Assembly: GCA_037447655.1 (NCBI GenBank)
Contig: JBBHKE010000601.1
Location: 1-64,000, forward strand
Direction of reading: 5' to 3'
Origin: Zygnema cylindricum
Taxonomy: Eukaryota; Streptophyta; Zygnematophyceae; Zygnematales; Zygnemataceae
DNA: 64,000 nucleotides
This document shows, piece by piece, positions 1 through 9,287 of the stretch. The notes below the pieces were generated by a model. That model saw nothing but the letters and a program-made list of their open reading frames with translations. It had not been told where the DNA came from and did not search any database. The translations under genes and the position numbers were made by a program. The stretch's first letter is position 1. Every line of letters begins with the position of its first letter.

Positions 1-114
1 CGTATGAGGAAATGGTGGCTAATATGATGACAATACCAGTGCCTTCTCCCAAATAAAAATATTGCAGAAAAAAATGTGGACTAAAATTGAAGTTAGACTA
101 GAAAATAAAGAGAG
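1..114 (+). pseudogene. 3' tail of a copia family A pol (RNase H end) plus polypurine tract
   Basis: This is the last ~30 codons of a Ty1/copia RNase H domain, readable as EEMVANMMTIPVPSPK, then a stop, then KYCRKKCGLKLKLD. It aligns directly with the RNase H ends at 21060-21163 and 37040-37135. The in-frame TAA after PSPK is a lesion, since the other copies read on. The purine-rich stretch just before 115 is the polypurine tract that primes plus-strand synthesis. The rest of the element lies left of the window, so the LTR that follows has element sequence on both sides. Confidence 0.8.
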
Positions 115-319
115 TGTTGAAATTACTAGATTTATGAAGTATTTTCTAGGTCTAAATATATCAGTATAAAAAAGAAAAAGAAAGGGTGGATAGCCTGCCT
201 TCACCTCCTCTCTCTAGCCGCCATACTTGTTATAATCATTGAAGGATAGAGAGGGTGGTTGAACCATGGCTGACTTAGTTCAATAGGCAGTTGTTTTTTA
301 GTAGGTTGCTAAAAAGATA

Positions 320-400
320 CTTGACAGCCTAGGATTTGATCCTGGTACTTGCCGTCCGTCAAGTTGGTCGTTAGCGATCAGCTTTATCTTATTAGTCTAG
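320..400 (-). other. tRNA-like A/B-box module, antisense, in LTR A1
   Basis: On the minus strand the segment reads GGATCAAATCC (332-342), one mismatch from the pol III B-box GGTTCRANTCC, preceded by a weak A-box-like stretch with CTAACGA (about 366-372). Comparable segments occur at similar places in the family B and C LTRs, always antisense to the element. No complete tRNA cloverleaf could be drawn, so this is a tRNA-derived or tRNA-mimicking segment at best. Confidence 0.4.
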
Positions 401-778
401 GACCAATGCTAAATGCTATAGGGTTTGATATATATTTATTTATTTAGGAGTGAACTAATTCATTTAACTGAAACTATATACGACATGCATAGATACAATT
501 TTGTAAAGTACGGAATACGGTACGGTTTCGAAACGGATACCGCGCATTCTGTTTCGACAGCGAAACAAATATCACGCAAGTATTTATGACGGCTGAGATT
601 TCATTTTGGTTTTTATCCAACGACGCACGTCTTCGCCAAGATCGCGGAGTGGTCACTTTGGCTTTTTGTGACATGGCATGACATGTCGCCACGTGGAGAG
701 ATAACATTTGGTCGCGAGAATTTCGAGGAACCTATGGATGAGTAAAAATAGGGCACGAGTCCACGTAAAAGCCTTTTC

Positions 779-852
779 GTACATTGGTCGTACTAAAGGT
801 ACATCGGCAGTAGTACTTTTTGGTACCGTACAGTAATATAATTGGTCCGTAC
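779..852 (+). promoter_or_regulatory. GTAC-motif cluster in the U3 of LTR A1
   Basis: Seven GTAC tetranucleotides occur in about 74 bp, two of them within GGTACCGTAC, roughly 85 bp upstream of the TATA-like TATAAAAT. GTAC is the core bound by plant SBP/SPL-domain transcription factors. Similar clusters sit in the LTRs of families B and C. Binding is inferred only. Confidence 0.4.
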
Positions 853-932
853 TTTAGTAGATAGGAGTTTTTAGAGAGAATCAGGACTTAGTGTTTTTTG
901 GATATACAGTCACCTCTCCCCTTAAGGGTTTG

Positions 933-940
933 TATAAAAT
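933..940 (+). promoter_or_regulatory. TATA-like box of LTR A1
   Basis: The sequence is TATAAAAT within the LTR, downstream of the GTAC cluster. The related LTR at 21177 has TATAAAC at the same place. This is a plausible U3/R promoter element, assigned from motif and position only. Confidence 0.4.
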
Positions 941-1154
941 AGGCATCTTTGTCACCCCATAATTTATCGGTTGGTTGGCCGTTTTCAATGATTCTTTTTG
1001 CTACGGACTCAGGGGAGTGTAGAATGCACAAGGGTGAAATCAAACTATCATTTTGCTTTCCGGAAAAACAGTGGTTGTGGCTTGAAGTGGGTTTGTTAAA
1101 TACTATCTAGAGGCTTCTTGTATTCTGTAGTCCAATGGAAGACACATAATTGCA

Positions 1155-1169
1155 AGTTATGGGCCCACC
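1155..1169 (+). other. Primer binding site of copia A1 (initiator Met tRNA, anticodon arm)
   Basis: The sequence AGTTATGGGCCCACC directly abuts the LTR end. It differs by one base from GGTTATGGGCCCACC, the exact complement of the anticodon arm of plant initiator methionine tRNA as I recall it. The same site follows the LTR in families B, C and D, which supports a half-tRNA priming mode like that of Drosophila copia. Confidence 0.75.
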
Positions 1170-2773
1170 CTCTAAGGTGCCCATATTCAATGGATCTGGG
1201 TTCATCTATAGGGAAGCCATGATAATGTGAGATTTGTGCGAAAAACGATATTGGGGTATCGTCACAGGACAAGTGAAACGTCCACCATCGTGAACTCCAC
1301 CAAGATTTGGAGGAGTAAGGTTTCCTGCACCAACGGCTACCTCAGCGGAGAAGGCAGATGATGGGGACAACACTTTGTCCCAAAAGAGAAAAGGGAAGGA
1401 GACACCCCTTACTCGTATTGCCACAGTTCCAGGAGCGGCGACCGTGAAGACCGCGGAGAGCGATTCTCAAATGTAGGAGGATGTAAACATGGCTGCCAAT
1501 AACTTCATTGTGAGGTTCCTCACTCAAGCTTTGGCCACCCCTCATGTTCACCCTTACAAGCCTGAGGAGTTGTGGGTGAGTTTGGTGGAGATTTATAGAG
1601 CTCGAACTATTTAAGAGGTCACGTTGGTTGAGAAAAGCTAGTGAGTTACACTTACAAAGGAGGAAAGATGTTAGATTACTGTAATGATATTTCTTGTTTG
1701 TATATGGAGATGGAAAGTGCCGAAGGACAGGTACAATAAAAATGAAAGTTAACACTCTTATCATGAAGTTACCAGATGAGTTCGAGAACATAGTGTATCG
1801 AGTACAGGAAATGCCTGATTGTTCATGGAAATGGAACACACTGGTCAGCATGATACTTGTGCAAGAAAACACAATGGAGATTAGGAGAGGAGGAAAGAGC
1901 ATACAAGCTCTAGCAGCAAGAGGGGACCGATGAGGGAAGGACTCAAAGAAAACGTACAAAGGGGAGAGAGATCATTCTGGAGGACCGAGGCCTCGAAGGG
2001 TCTTTGTCATTTTTGCAAAATGTTGGGATACTTCATCGCAGATTGTGTCAAGCTGTCGCAGCTGAGGCTCAAAGAGAACCGTGGAGGGAGTTCTTCCGGA
2101 GGGAAGAAAAATGCACTTTTGGTTACAAAAGTGACAGGAGAAACCGAGGATGAGTCTTTTGAGGAGAATGGGGAGCTACTTCTTGACGAGAGTCTGGAGG
2201 CGTAGGAGATCCCTCGGAGACAGAAGTGTGCCCTTGGAGCAATTCAGGAAGCTCATGAAGAAGGATGGATCGTCGACTCAGGTGCATCCATGCATATGAT
2301 TCGTGATAAGGAACTCTTCAATAAGTTAAGAACGATCCCTACTGTAGAGATAGAGTAAGGAGATGGGAGAGTGGTTACTACTGATCTAGTGGGATCAGTG
2401 GATCTGAAAGTATTGATGGAGGGTAAGACTTCTATACTTACATTCTCAGATGTACTCTACATTCCTCAGCTGAGTAAAAATCTTGTCTCTACGTCTGTGT
2501 TAGATGACAAAGAGTTTGATACCTTCACTAGAAAGGGAGTCTTTACAGCTAAGTATGGAAATGATGTTTACTTCACGGTAGATAAGGGTAGCCAAAGAAT
2601 GTATAGGCTTAACCTGAGTAATGAAAAAAAAAATGCTTATTATGTTGGTGTTCATAAGTTGATGATTTGGCATAAGCGGTTGCGACATGTGCATTTTGAT
2701 AGGTTGAAGGAAATGAAAAAGCATGGGGTAGTAGAAGGCATGCAAATTGGGGATAATGAAATGATGGATGATT

Positions 2774-2932
2774 GTAGTGGTTGTGCTCAAGGTAAGGCTA
2801 AGAAACTTCCCTTTCCCAAAGCCGCCACATATAGAGGTAAGAAAGTATTAGATTTGGTCCCTACAGATATTTGGGGACCTGCAAAGGTACCTTCGGTTGG
2901 AGGAAAGAGGTTTATGATGACAATAACTGATG
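2774..2932 (+). repeat. Left copy of the 159-bp duplication flanking element B
   Basis: These 159 bases of copia A1 integrase sequence recur without an indel at 9129-9287, immediately on the other side of element B. Three substitutions were seen between the copies. Normal copia target duplications are 5 bp. Confidence 0.9.
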
Positions 2933-3268
2933 TGAAATTCTGTGGTCTCCATTGACCCACAGAATGAGCAGCCTCTGTAAAGCCTATAGGATAATATTTG
3001 CCCCTTCTACTTTCCCGCTGAATAAGCGCCGCCCAGGCACACAAATATTCTGACCACTCTCACCCTTGTGAGGACAAGACTCCCCTGAGTCAAACGCAAA
3101 AAGAATCACTGAATTTGCTCACCCGAGTAGTAAGTTATGGCTGGTCAAAGATGACCTTTAAAGTTACAAGCTCTCTTAGAGAGAGAGGTACCTAAATATT
3201 ACTAAGTCTCGGTTTGCCTACTCACGACTACCTACTATTAAACCCTAGTCCAATAGGAACACTATAAA

Positions 3269-3316
3269 GTACAAGAAGGTACAATGGACAATGTACTTAT
3301 TGTACAACCATTGTAC
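3269..3316 (-). promoter_or_regulatory. GTAC cluster in the element B LTR
   Basis: Five GTAC tetranucleotides occur within 48 bp, with the same block in the partner LTR near 8575-8622. This matches the GTAC-rich block in the family A and C LTRs. A role as an SBP-domain factor site is inferred. Confidence 0.35.
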
Positions 3317-3604
3317 GACAAGGTCTAGAAGGTGACACTTGTCATATCGGAAGCCATGGTTCCTCCTCCCATCTTCTCCGGTATCAAATAATGTGGCGCC
3401 ACGTGGCACCGCGTGACGCTATATCCGTATGCCGCCAAAAAGCTCACTTCCCGTGGCGGCTATAATGCCGGCCGTCCGATCAAAACATATTTTACACGGT
3501 TCAGATTTGCGTACATGCAGAAATTGCTCCTTTTGGTTAGTCTGCTGTTAATTAGCTGTTTCGTTAATGTTTATATATTTATAAAACCCGTCACGTGTAT
3601 CAGT

Positions 3605-3680
3605 TCGTAACGCCTTAATTGTTAACGCATTAGGCTATAAAGAATGTAGAGGTATAGGTTCAATTCTAGACCTAGGCATC
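3605..3680 (+). other. tRNA-like module in the element B 3' LTR (antisense to the element)
   Basis: On the plus strand the segment has a D-arm-like CGCCTTAATTGTTAACG and a T-arm-like hairpin in which AGGTATA and TAGACCT flank GGTTCAATTC. The B-box GGTTCAATTC matches the pol III consensus well. The partner LTR carries the same module at 8911-8984. It opposes element B transcription, as in families A and C. Confidence 0.45.
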
Positions 3681-3842
3681 ATTTTAGCCAAAATACCCTT
3701 AACTGCAAAAACTGCCACTTTCTAAATATGGCGGCAGCCATGGCGCGCCTTTGATCCTTACTCTCTTTCTTTAAAACAAAACTAAAATAGGGAAGTGAAC
3801 TATTAATTACCTCTTTTCAACACTCCCCTTAATTCCTAGTCA

Positions 3843-5450
3843 ATTTTCAATTTTAATCCACAGTTTTCTCTTCAATAAATTAACTTAGGGGAAGGCATTG
3901 CTTTTGTCATCATGTCTGCAATCATTTCTCTATCAGTTTTATGAACCAGTTTAATTATTTTATTTTCTACCTTCTCTCTGACAAAGCTTGGTCTAATATC
4001 CATATGCTTAGCTTTGAAGTGATGTTTCGGATTAGCTGCAATCGAGATAGCAGCTTGATTATCACAAAAAACATTTTGAGTTCCAGACTTCATGAACCCA
4101 AGTTCTTCAAGAAGAGATTTAACTCACATTAATTCTTTGGTGGCAGCACAAGAAGCCATGTATTCAGCCTCCATAGTGGACTGAGCAACTACTTTTTGTT
4201 GCTTGCTACTCCAACAACATGCACCGGATCCAATTTGTAATACATATCCAGTCGTACACCTCCTTAAAGGCACATCTCCATAACTGGCATCACTCCAAGT
4301 GGTGATGTGAGTGTGCTCCCCTCCCAAATGCAACCATAATTCCCTTGTCCCCACCAGATACCTCATCACCCTTTGGGCAGCCTCCCAATCTCTCTTTCTT
4401 GGTTCATTTAGATTTCTACTAAGGACACCTACAGCTGCAGCTATATCCGGACGGGTATAGTTCATAAAATAAATTAAACTGCCTACAATCTGTCGATAAG
4501 GGATATTTTCCATAAATTTTCTTTCTATCTCGTCCATCTCATCATTAATGATGAATATTCCTCCCTCTTCACTCCCCTCACTCACTTCCTTCAAATCCAT
4601 GGGAGTAGTACATCCGTTTGCTTTCTCCATTTGAAATTTTTCTAGCATATTACCGATTGCTTCTTTTTGAGTGAGTCTTATAATTCTATTCCCTCTATCT
4701 CTCTCCATCTGAATTCCCAAAATGTACTTTGCTTCGCCAAGATCTTTCATATCAAAATTGCTTCTAAGATCCCGTTTTAGTTTGTTAATTTTATCTAAGG
4801 ACTTGCTAAAGACCAACAAATCATCCACATAAATAGCAATAAATATCACTCCATTCTCATCCTCAAATAAATATATAGATTGATCTGAACTAATTCTGAT
4901 ATACCCCAAACCGGTCAAAAATTCGTCGAGCTTTATATTCCACTGTCGTGGGGCTTCCTTAAGCCCATAGAGTGATTTTATCAGTTTGCAAACTTTGTTT
5001 TCTTCCCCACTTTCCACGAATACTTCCGGTTGCCACATGTAAATTTCTTCTTCCAACTCTCCGTGCAAAAAGGCAGTTTTAATATCCATCTGGTGGATTT
5101 CCATATCCTCCGCTGCGGCTATACTTAAAAAGATTTTAACAGAAGGAAATCTGACTACAGGTGCAAAGGTTTCTTCGTAGTCTATCCCCTCTTTCTGTGT
5201 ATAACCTTTTGCAACTAACCTAGCTTTGTACCTCTCAATGGTATTATCCGGGTTTAATTTAAGTTTAAACACCCACTTACATCCGATCGGTTTTCGGTCC
5301 GGTGGACAATCTACCAACTCCCATGTATTGGCTTCCATGATAGAGGTCATTTCTTCATTTATAGTTGTGATCCACCGGCTACTTTCTGGAGTGTTTATGG
5401 CCTCTAAGTATGTTTGAGGTTCATCTGGGTGACACATCTTTGTGAGTTGG
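3843..5450 (-). pseudogene. Element B reverse transcriptase-RNase H (one nonsense in a long open frame)
   Basis: The open frame from about 5480 down to 4124 carries a complete copia RT. It has CKWVFKLKLNPDNTIERYKAR, the catalytic YVDD, then RNase H with TWSDASYGD and STMEAEYMA. The frame is broken at 4124-4126 by TGA where the other copies have TGG (MWVKSLL), and again near 3872 after PSPKLIY. The 3' part (4093-3872) keeps CDNQAAI and KAKHMDIR. A frameshift near 5460 separates it from the integrase C-terminus. It would convert element RNA to DNA if intact. Confidence 0.88.
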
Positions 5451-6157
5451 TTATGTACTTTGTCTTTCTTGAAGTCGTTTACTACTTCTTCTTCCCCCTT
5501 CAAAATCGGACGTCGGTATGGAAGGCATCCTTGGGTTTCGTTTTGGGAGATTTTCAGCTTCCCTATCTTCCAATTCCGGTGTCTCATCAAGTTCCTCATC
5601 GGTTTCCACTTCGTATTGTGGCGTTGCCTCGGATGTTGTCCTTTCCTCCTTCTCTTTTGGTAGATCTGCAGATTTTTCTCTTTCTCCCTCTTCCTTCTCT
5701 TCATTTTCAAAGTCAAAGTCAGAAAACTGATCCGTTTCAAATCTGATTTTGACTTCCTTATTATATTTGAATGGATCAATGGACTTCTCTTCATTCATCA
5801 CCACTATGTGTTTTACCAAAATTATATCTCTCTTTTTCAAGTCATACACTCGATATCCTTTTGTGCTCTCATCATATCCTACAAGATATCCTGGTTTCCC
5901 TCTTCCCTCTAACTTCCAATTAGTCTTATCGGAATCCAAACTGTAGACTTGACTTCCAAACACTCTCAAACTAGACAAATCAGGCTTTCTTCCTACCCAC
6001 CTCTCATAGGGAGTTTCCTCATTATTTGCTGAAGTTAGGACTCTATTATTGATTAAATTAGCATAGTTCATAGAATCAGCCCGAAATTGCAGCCCTATCC
6101 TCTTGTCACTTAACATACTTCTGGACATATTTCCTAAAGTTCTATTCTCTCTTTCTG
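5451..6157 (-). pseudogene. Element B integrase C-terminal part
   Basis: The minus-strand frame 6128-5451 holds the end of the integrase core and the C-terminal region typical of copia (TPYERWVGRKPDLSSLRVFG, VYSLDSDKTNWKLEG, KGYRVYDLKKRDIILV). A Glu/Lys-rich linker and SDFEGGRRSSKRLQ follow. A one-base deletion near 6165, within NPEQNGVAERENRTL, separates it from the upstream frame. Confidence 0.85.
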
Positions 6158-7696
6158 CTACTCCATTTTGTTCGGATTATAGTGAACAGTTATCTCATGA
6201 TGAATTCCTTCTTCTTTAAGATATTCTTCAAAATCCCTTGAGGTGTATTCTTTCCCATTATCACTTCTTATCTCTTTTATTGAGGTTTCATGTAGCTTTT
6301 CACTCCATACTTTATACTCTTTGAAACATCTTAATACCTCTGACTTATGTCTGAGAAAGTATACCTTCGTGTATCTAGACCAATCATCTGTGATAGTTAA
6401 CATCCATCTTTTCCCCCCATGTGAAGCATACCTAGCAGGTCCCCAAACATCAGTGTGAACTAGATCTAATACTTTCTCTCTCCTAAATGTGGTTGCTTTT
6501 GGAAATGGAAGTCTATGAATCTTCCCTTGGGCACATCCACTACAATCATCAAAGGTCTCATCATCTTCAAATGTAATACCCTCCACTATTCCGTTTTTCT
6601 TCATTTTCTTTAATCTATCTAGATGCACATGCCCCAACCTTTTATGCCAAAGCATCATCTCACTTGCACACGAGTAGAGAACACTCTTTTCATTGCAAAG
6701 TACAATTCTGAACATTCCTTGACTCCCCTTCCCAGCTATGAAATAAACCTCATTATCAAAGCTTGCTGTGAAGATTCCTTTCCTAGTTCCTGTTTCAAAC
6801 TCCTTTTCATCTAGGACAGCTGTTGAGACTAGGTTCTTGCTAAGTTGTGGAATGTAAAGAACGTCTGAGAGTGTTACGATTGAGGCCTTTCCATCAACTA
6901 GAACCTTCAAGTCAACAGTTCCAACAAGACTTGTGGTTTGTACTCTACCATCTCCGTACTCTATCTGAACTATTGGGATCTTTCTCAGTTTAGTGAACCA
7001 CCGTTTATATTTGCACATATGCATTGAAGCCCCTGAGTCTATGATCCACCCATCCTCGGGTGGATCCCTCTTACCTCCGAAAGCACACTTTTGTCTCCGT
7101 GGAATGTCGACATGCTTTTCAGTGTTTTTCGGATTAAGGAGAAGCTCCTCAAGCTCCTCTTCAGATTCAGTTTTTTCTTCCACTTCCTCATCAAGAACTT
7201 GAGTCAGGAAAGCCTTTTTCTTTCCTCCGTCCTTTGAGGTTCCTTGACCATCTTTCAGTCGAAGATCTGCAAGTCTTACACAATCTGCCATATAGTGTCC
7301 AGGTTTCTTGCAAAAGTGACATAATCCTCCTCGAGAAGTTCCTCTCCCCTGTCTATCAAATCTGCCACCTCCTTGTCCTCTTCCACCAAAGTTTCGATAG
7401 GGATCTTTCCCTCTCTCCTCATCACGCTTCCACCAATCAGCTCCTGCAGACAATGCTTGAGCACTTGGACTCCCTCTCCTAAGCTCTATGGTGCTTTCTT
7501 TCACTAAAATCATTCCCACAGTGTCATCCCAATTCCAATTGCTATCTCCTATGTCCTGCAATCGGTTAATGATATTCTCATACTCTTCAAGTAGTTTCAT
7601 CATTAATGTGTTCACTCTTTGTATCTCAGACCATGAGTTACCTGCACTCTCTAACTCTCCAAACAATGCTCCTAAATCATTGCAATAATTATCCAT
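6158..7696 (-). CDS. Element B gag C-terminus, protease and integrase core (512-codon open frame)
   Basis: This open frame is a Ty1/copia polyprotein segment. It has a UBN2-type gag (ELESAGNSWSEIQRVNTLMM), an RG-rich stretch and the zinc knuckle CHFCKKPGHYMADC (CX2CX4HX4C). The protease motif IIDSGASMHM follows, then the GAG-pre-integrase HHCC region ending CSGCAQGKIHRLPFPK. The integrase core has DVWGPA, DDWSRYTKVYF and RSDNGKEYTS. The listed start is only the first Met after an upstream frame break; natural translation would begin at 8258. It ends at a frameshift in NPEQNGVA. The product is a truncated polyprotein, probably not functional alone. Confidence 0.85.
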   Translation of the reverse strand: MDNYCNDLGALFGELESAGNSWSEIQRVNTLMMKLLEEYENIINRLQDIGDSNWNWDDTVGMILVKESTIELRRGSPSAQALSAGADWWKRDEERGKDPYRNFGGRGQGGGRFDRQGRGTSRGGLCHFCKKPGHYMADCVRLADLRLKDGQGTSKDGGKKKAFLTQVLDEEVEEKTESEEELEELLLNPKNTEKHVDIPRRQKCAFGGKRDPPEDGWIIDSGASMHMCKYKRWFTKLRKIPIVQIEYGDGRVQTTSLVGTVDLKVLVDGKASIVTLSDVLYIPQLSKNLVSTAVLDEKEFETGTRKGIFTASFDNEVYFIAGKGSQGMFRIVLCNEKSVLYSCASEMMLWHKRLGHVHLDRLKKMKKNGIVEGITFEDDETFDDCSGCAQGKIHRLPFPKATTFRREKVLDLVHTDVWGPARYASHGGKRWMLTITDDWSRYTKVYFLRHKSEVLRCFKEYKVWSEKLHETSIKEIRSDNGKEYTSRDFEEYLKEEGIHHEITVHYNPNKME

Positions 7697-8258
7697 ACTT
7701 CCTCCCTTATAAGTATAAGCTGCAATCTTATTTTATGCCAACTGTTGCTGCTGCAATGATCCACTCTTATATTTGTTAACTAGTGATATCCAAATCTGAG
7801 ATGAAGATTTGACATGCATAAGGGGAATGGCAATGCCCTTTGCTACACTTTTAAGAATTAAGAGCTTAGCAACCTTGTCTTTGTAGTTCCACTTTTCATA
7901 CTCTGATCTTTCGGTCTGAACCGTTGTCGTTGTTGCTGGTGGTGCTGCTGCCGGTATCGCCTACTTGAGTTGCAACTCCTTCCTTTTCTCCTTCCATGAC
8001 AATCTCTTCTCCTTCCTCATCTTCATCCTCGGTGATGGTGGCAGCTGTTCTACCAACTGTAGAGGCAGAGGTGCCAGAAAAACGTGTCCCTCCAAACCCA
8101 GGTTGAGGTGGGCATCGAATTTGTCCAGACACTATGCCCCATAGATGCTTCTCAAATAGTTCTCCCTCCATCATCATTTCCGAATAAAGAAAGTCTGATC
8201 CATCAAATATGGGCACCCTAGAGGGTGGGCCCATAAACTGAAATTCTGTGGTCTCCAT
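7697..8258 (-). pseudogene. Element B gag N-terminus, starting inside the LTR
   Basis: The frame from ATG 8258 reads METTEFQFMGPPSRVPIFDG and continues 120 codons to 7896 through an acidic, Ser/Thr-rich stretch. The ATG lies 20 bases inside the 5' LTR, and FMGPPS is encoded across the primer site. A frameshift around 7915 and an in-frame TAA near 7735 (QQQQLA then stop) separate it from the gag continuation at 7696. The lost middle reads YKDKVAKLLILKSV in another frame, typical of copia gag. Confidence 0.8.
8224..8238 (-). other. Primer binding site of element B
   Basis: On the minus strand this is GTTTATGGGCCCACC, directly against the LTR. It has one mismatch to the complement of the plant initiator Met tRNA anticodon arm. 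Confidence 0.75.
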
Positions 8259-9128
8259 TGACCCACAGAATGAGCAGCCTATGTAAAGCCTCTAGGATAA
8301 TATTTTCCCCTTCTACTTTCCCGCTGAATAATCGCCGCCCAGGCACACAAATATTCTGACCACTCTCACCCTTGTGAGGACAAGACTCCCTTGAGTCAAA
8401 CGCAAAAAGAATCACTGAATTTGCTCACCCGAGTAGTAAGTTATGGCTGGTCAAAGATGACCTTTATAGTTACAAGCTCTCTTAGAGAGAGAGGTACCTA
8501 AATATTACTAAGTCTTGGTCTGCCTACTCACGACTACCTACTATTAAACCCTAGTCCAATAGGAACACTATAAAGTACAAGAAGGTACAATGGGCGATGT
8601 ACTTATTGTACAACCATTGTACGACAAGGTCTAGAAGTTGACACCTGTCATATCGGAAGCCATGGTTCCTCCTTCCATCTTCTCTGGTATCAAATAATGT
8701 GGGCCACGTGGCACCGCGTGACGCTATATCCGTATGCCGCCCAAAAGCTCACTTCGCGTGGCGGCTATAATGCCGGCCGTCTGATCAAAACATATTTTAC
8801 ACGGTTCAGATTCGCGTACATGCAGAAATTGCTCCTTTTGGTTAGTCTGCTGTTAACTAGCTGTTTCGTTAATATTTATATATTTATAAAACCCGTCACC
8901 AGTATCAGTTCGTAACGCCTTAATGGTTAAGGCGTTAGGCTATAGAAAATGTAGAGGTCACAGGTTCAAATGTAGACGTAGGCATCATTTTAGCCAAAAT
9001 ACCCTTAAGTGCAAAAACTGCCACTTTCTAAATATGGCGGCAGCCATGGCGCGCCTTTGATCCTTACTCTCCTTCTTTAAAACAAAACTAAAATAGGGAA
9101 GTGAACTATTAATTACCTCTTTTCAACA
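8239..9128 (-). repeat. 5' LTR of element B
   Basis: The 890-bp partner of 2933-3822, with the same termini. The two differ at scattered single bases, about 3 percent by eye. Confidence 0.9.
8911..8984 (+). other. tRNA-like module in the element B 5' LTR (antisense to the element)
   Basis: The plus strand shows CCTTAATGGTTAAGG (a D-arm-like palindrome with A-box character), then AGGTTCAAAT (B-box-like) about 35 bases later. The spacing is tRNA-like. The acceptor stem cannot be drawn. Confidence 0.45.
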
Positions 9129-9287
9129 GTAGTGGTTGTGCTCAAGGTAAGGCTCAGAAACTTCCCTTTCCCAAAGCCGCCACATATAGAGGTAAGAAAG
9201 TATTAGATTTGGTCCCTACAGAAATTTGGGGACCTGCAAAGGTACCTTCGGTTGGAGGAAAGAGGTTTATGATGACAATTACTGATG
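9129..9287 (+). repeat. Right copy of the 159-bp duplication flanking element B
   Basis: This repeats 2774-2932 of copia A1 with three substitutions and no length change. The A1 integrase frame then resumes at 9288 (DWSRYSRVYF). Confidence 0.9.

Larger units (their letters stand above)
115..1154 (+). repeat. LTR of copia family A (copy A1)
   Basis: The LTR begins TGTTGAAATT after a polypurine tract and ends TTGCA directly before a primer binding site, so it is bounded by TG...CA. It is clearly related to the LTRs at 21177-22185 and 37154-38172, with many substitutions between them, so it is old. It contains a GTAC-rich block (779-852) followed by a TATA-like TATAAAAT (933-940), the expected U3 promoter layout. 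An antisense tRNA-like segment lies at about 320-400. An ATG at 1133 opens a gag-like frame inside the LTR but meets TAA four codons later. Confidence 0.8.
1155..2932 (+). pseudogene. copia A1 gag-protease-integrase, part 1 (decayed)
   Basis: This is the left third of the family A internal region. Gag begins MGPPSKVPIFNG and is interrupted within 25 codons by TGA and again repeatedly. Open pieces are 1694-1933, 1930-2205 and 2371-2932. The zinc knuckle near 2010 has lost its histidine (CHFC...GYFIADC, H to Y). The aspartic protease motif DSGASMH is present (about 2276-2296). The pre-integrase region has paired H residues and CSGCAQGK. The frame is cut at 2932 in the integrase core by reverse-strand element B and resumes at 9129/9288. 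A non-functional Ty1/copia polyprotein. Confidence 0.85.
2933..3822 (-). repeat. 3' LTR of element B
   Basis: An 890-bp LTR, starting TGTTGAAAAG and ending AGAATTTCA on the minus strand, paired with 8239-9128. It contains a GTAC cluster (3269-3316) and a tRNA-like segment (3605-3680). Confidence 0.9.
2933..9128 (-). mobile_element. Complete copia element, family B, nested in copia A1
   Basis: This is a 6196-bp Ty1/copia element in reverse orientation. Both LTRs are exactly 890 bp and bounded TG...CA when read on the minus strand. The primer site is at 8224-8238, and a purine-rich tract (AAGGGGAG on the minus strand) abuts the 3' LTR near 3823-3830. The domain order gag, protease, integrase, RT, RNase H is the copia order. 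The LTRs differ by roughly 3 percent by eye. The polyprotein carries at least three frameshifts and three internal stops but keeps long open stretches, so it is a moderately old copy. Its flanks are a 159-bp duplication instead of a 5-bp one. Confidence 0.92.

Noticed and set aside
1342-1959. 205-codon minus-strand frame
   Set aside because: Antisense shadow of the decayed copia A1 gag; no recognisable protein features.
8911-8984. A functional tRNA gene
   Set aside because: A and B boxes look tRNA-like, but no acceptor stem or complete anticodon arm can be drawn and the segment is inside an LTR.
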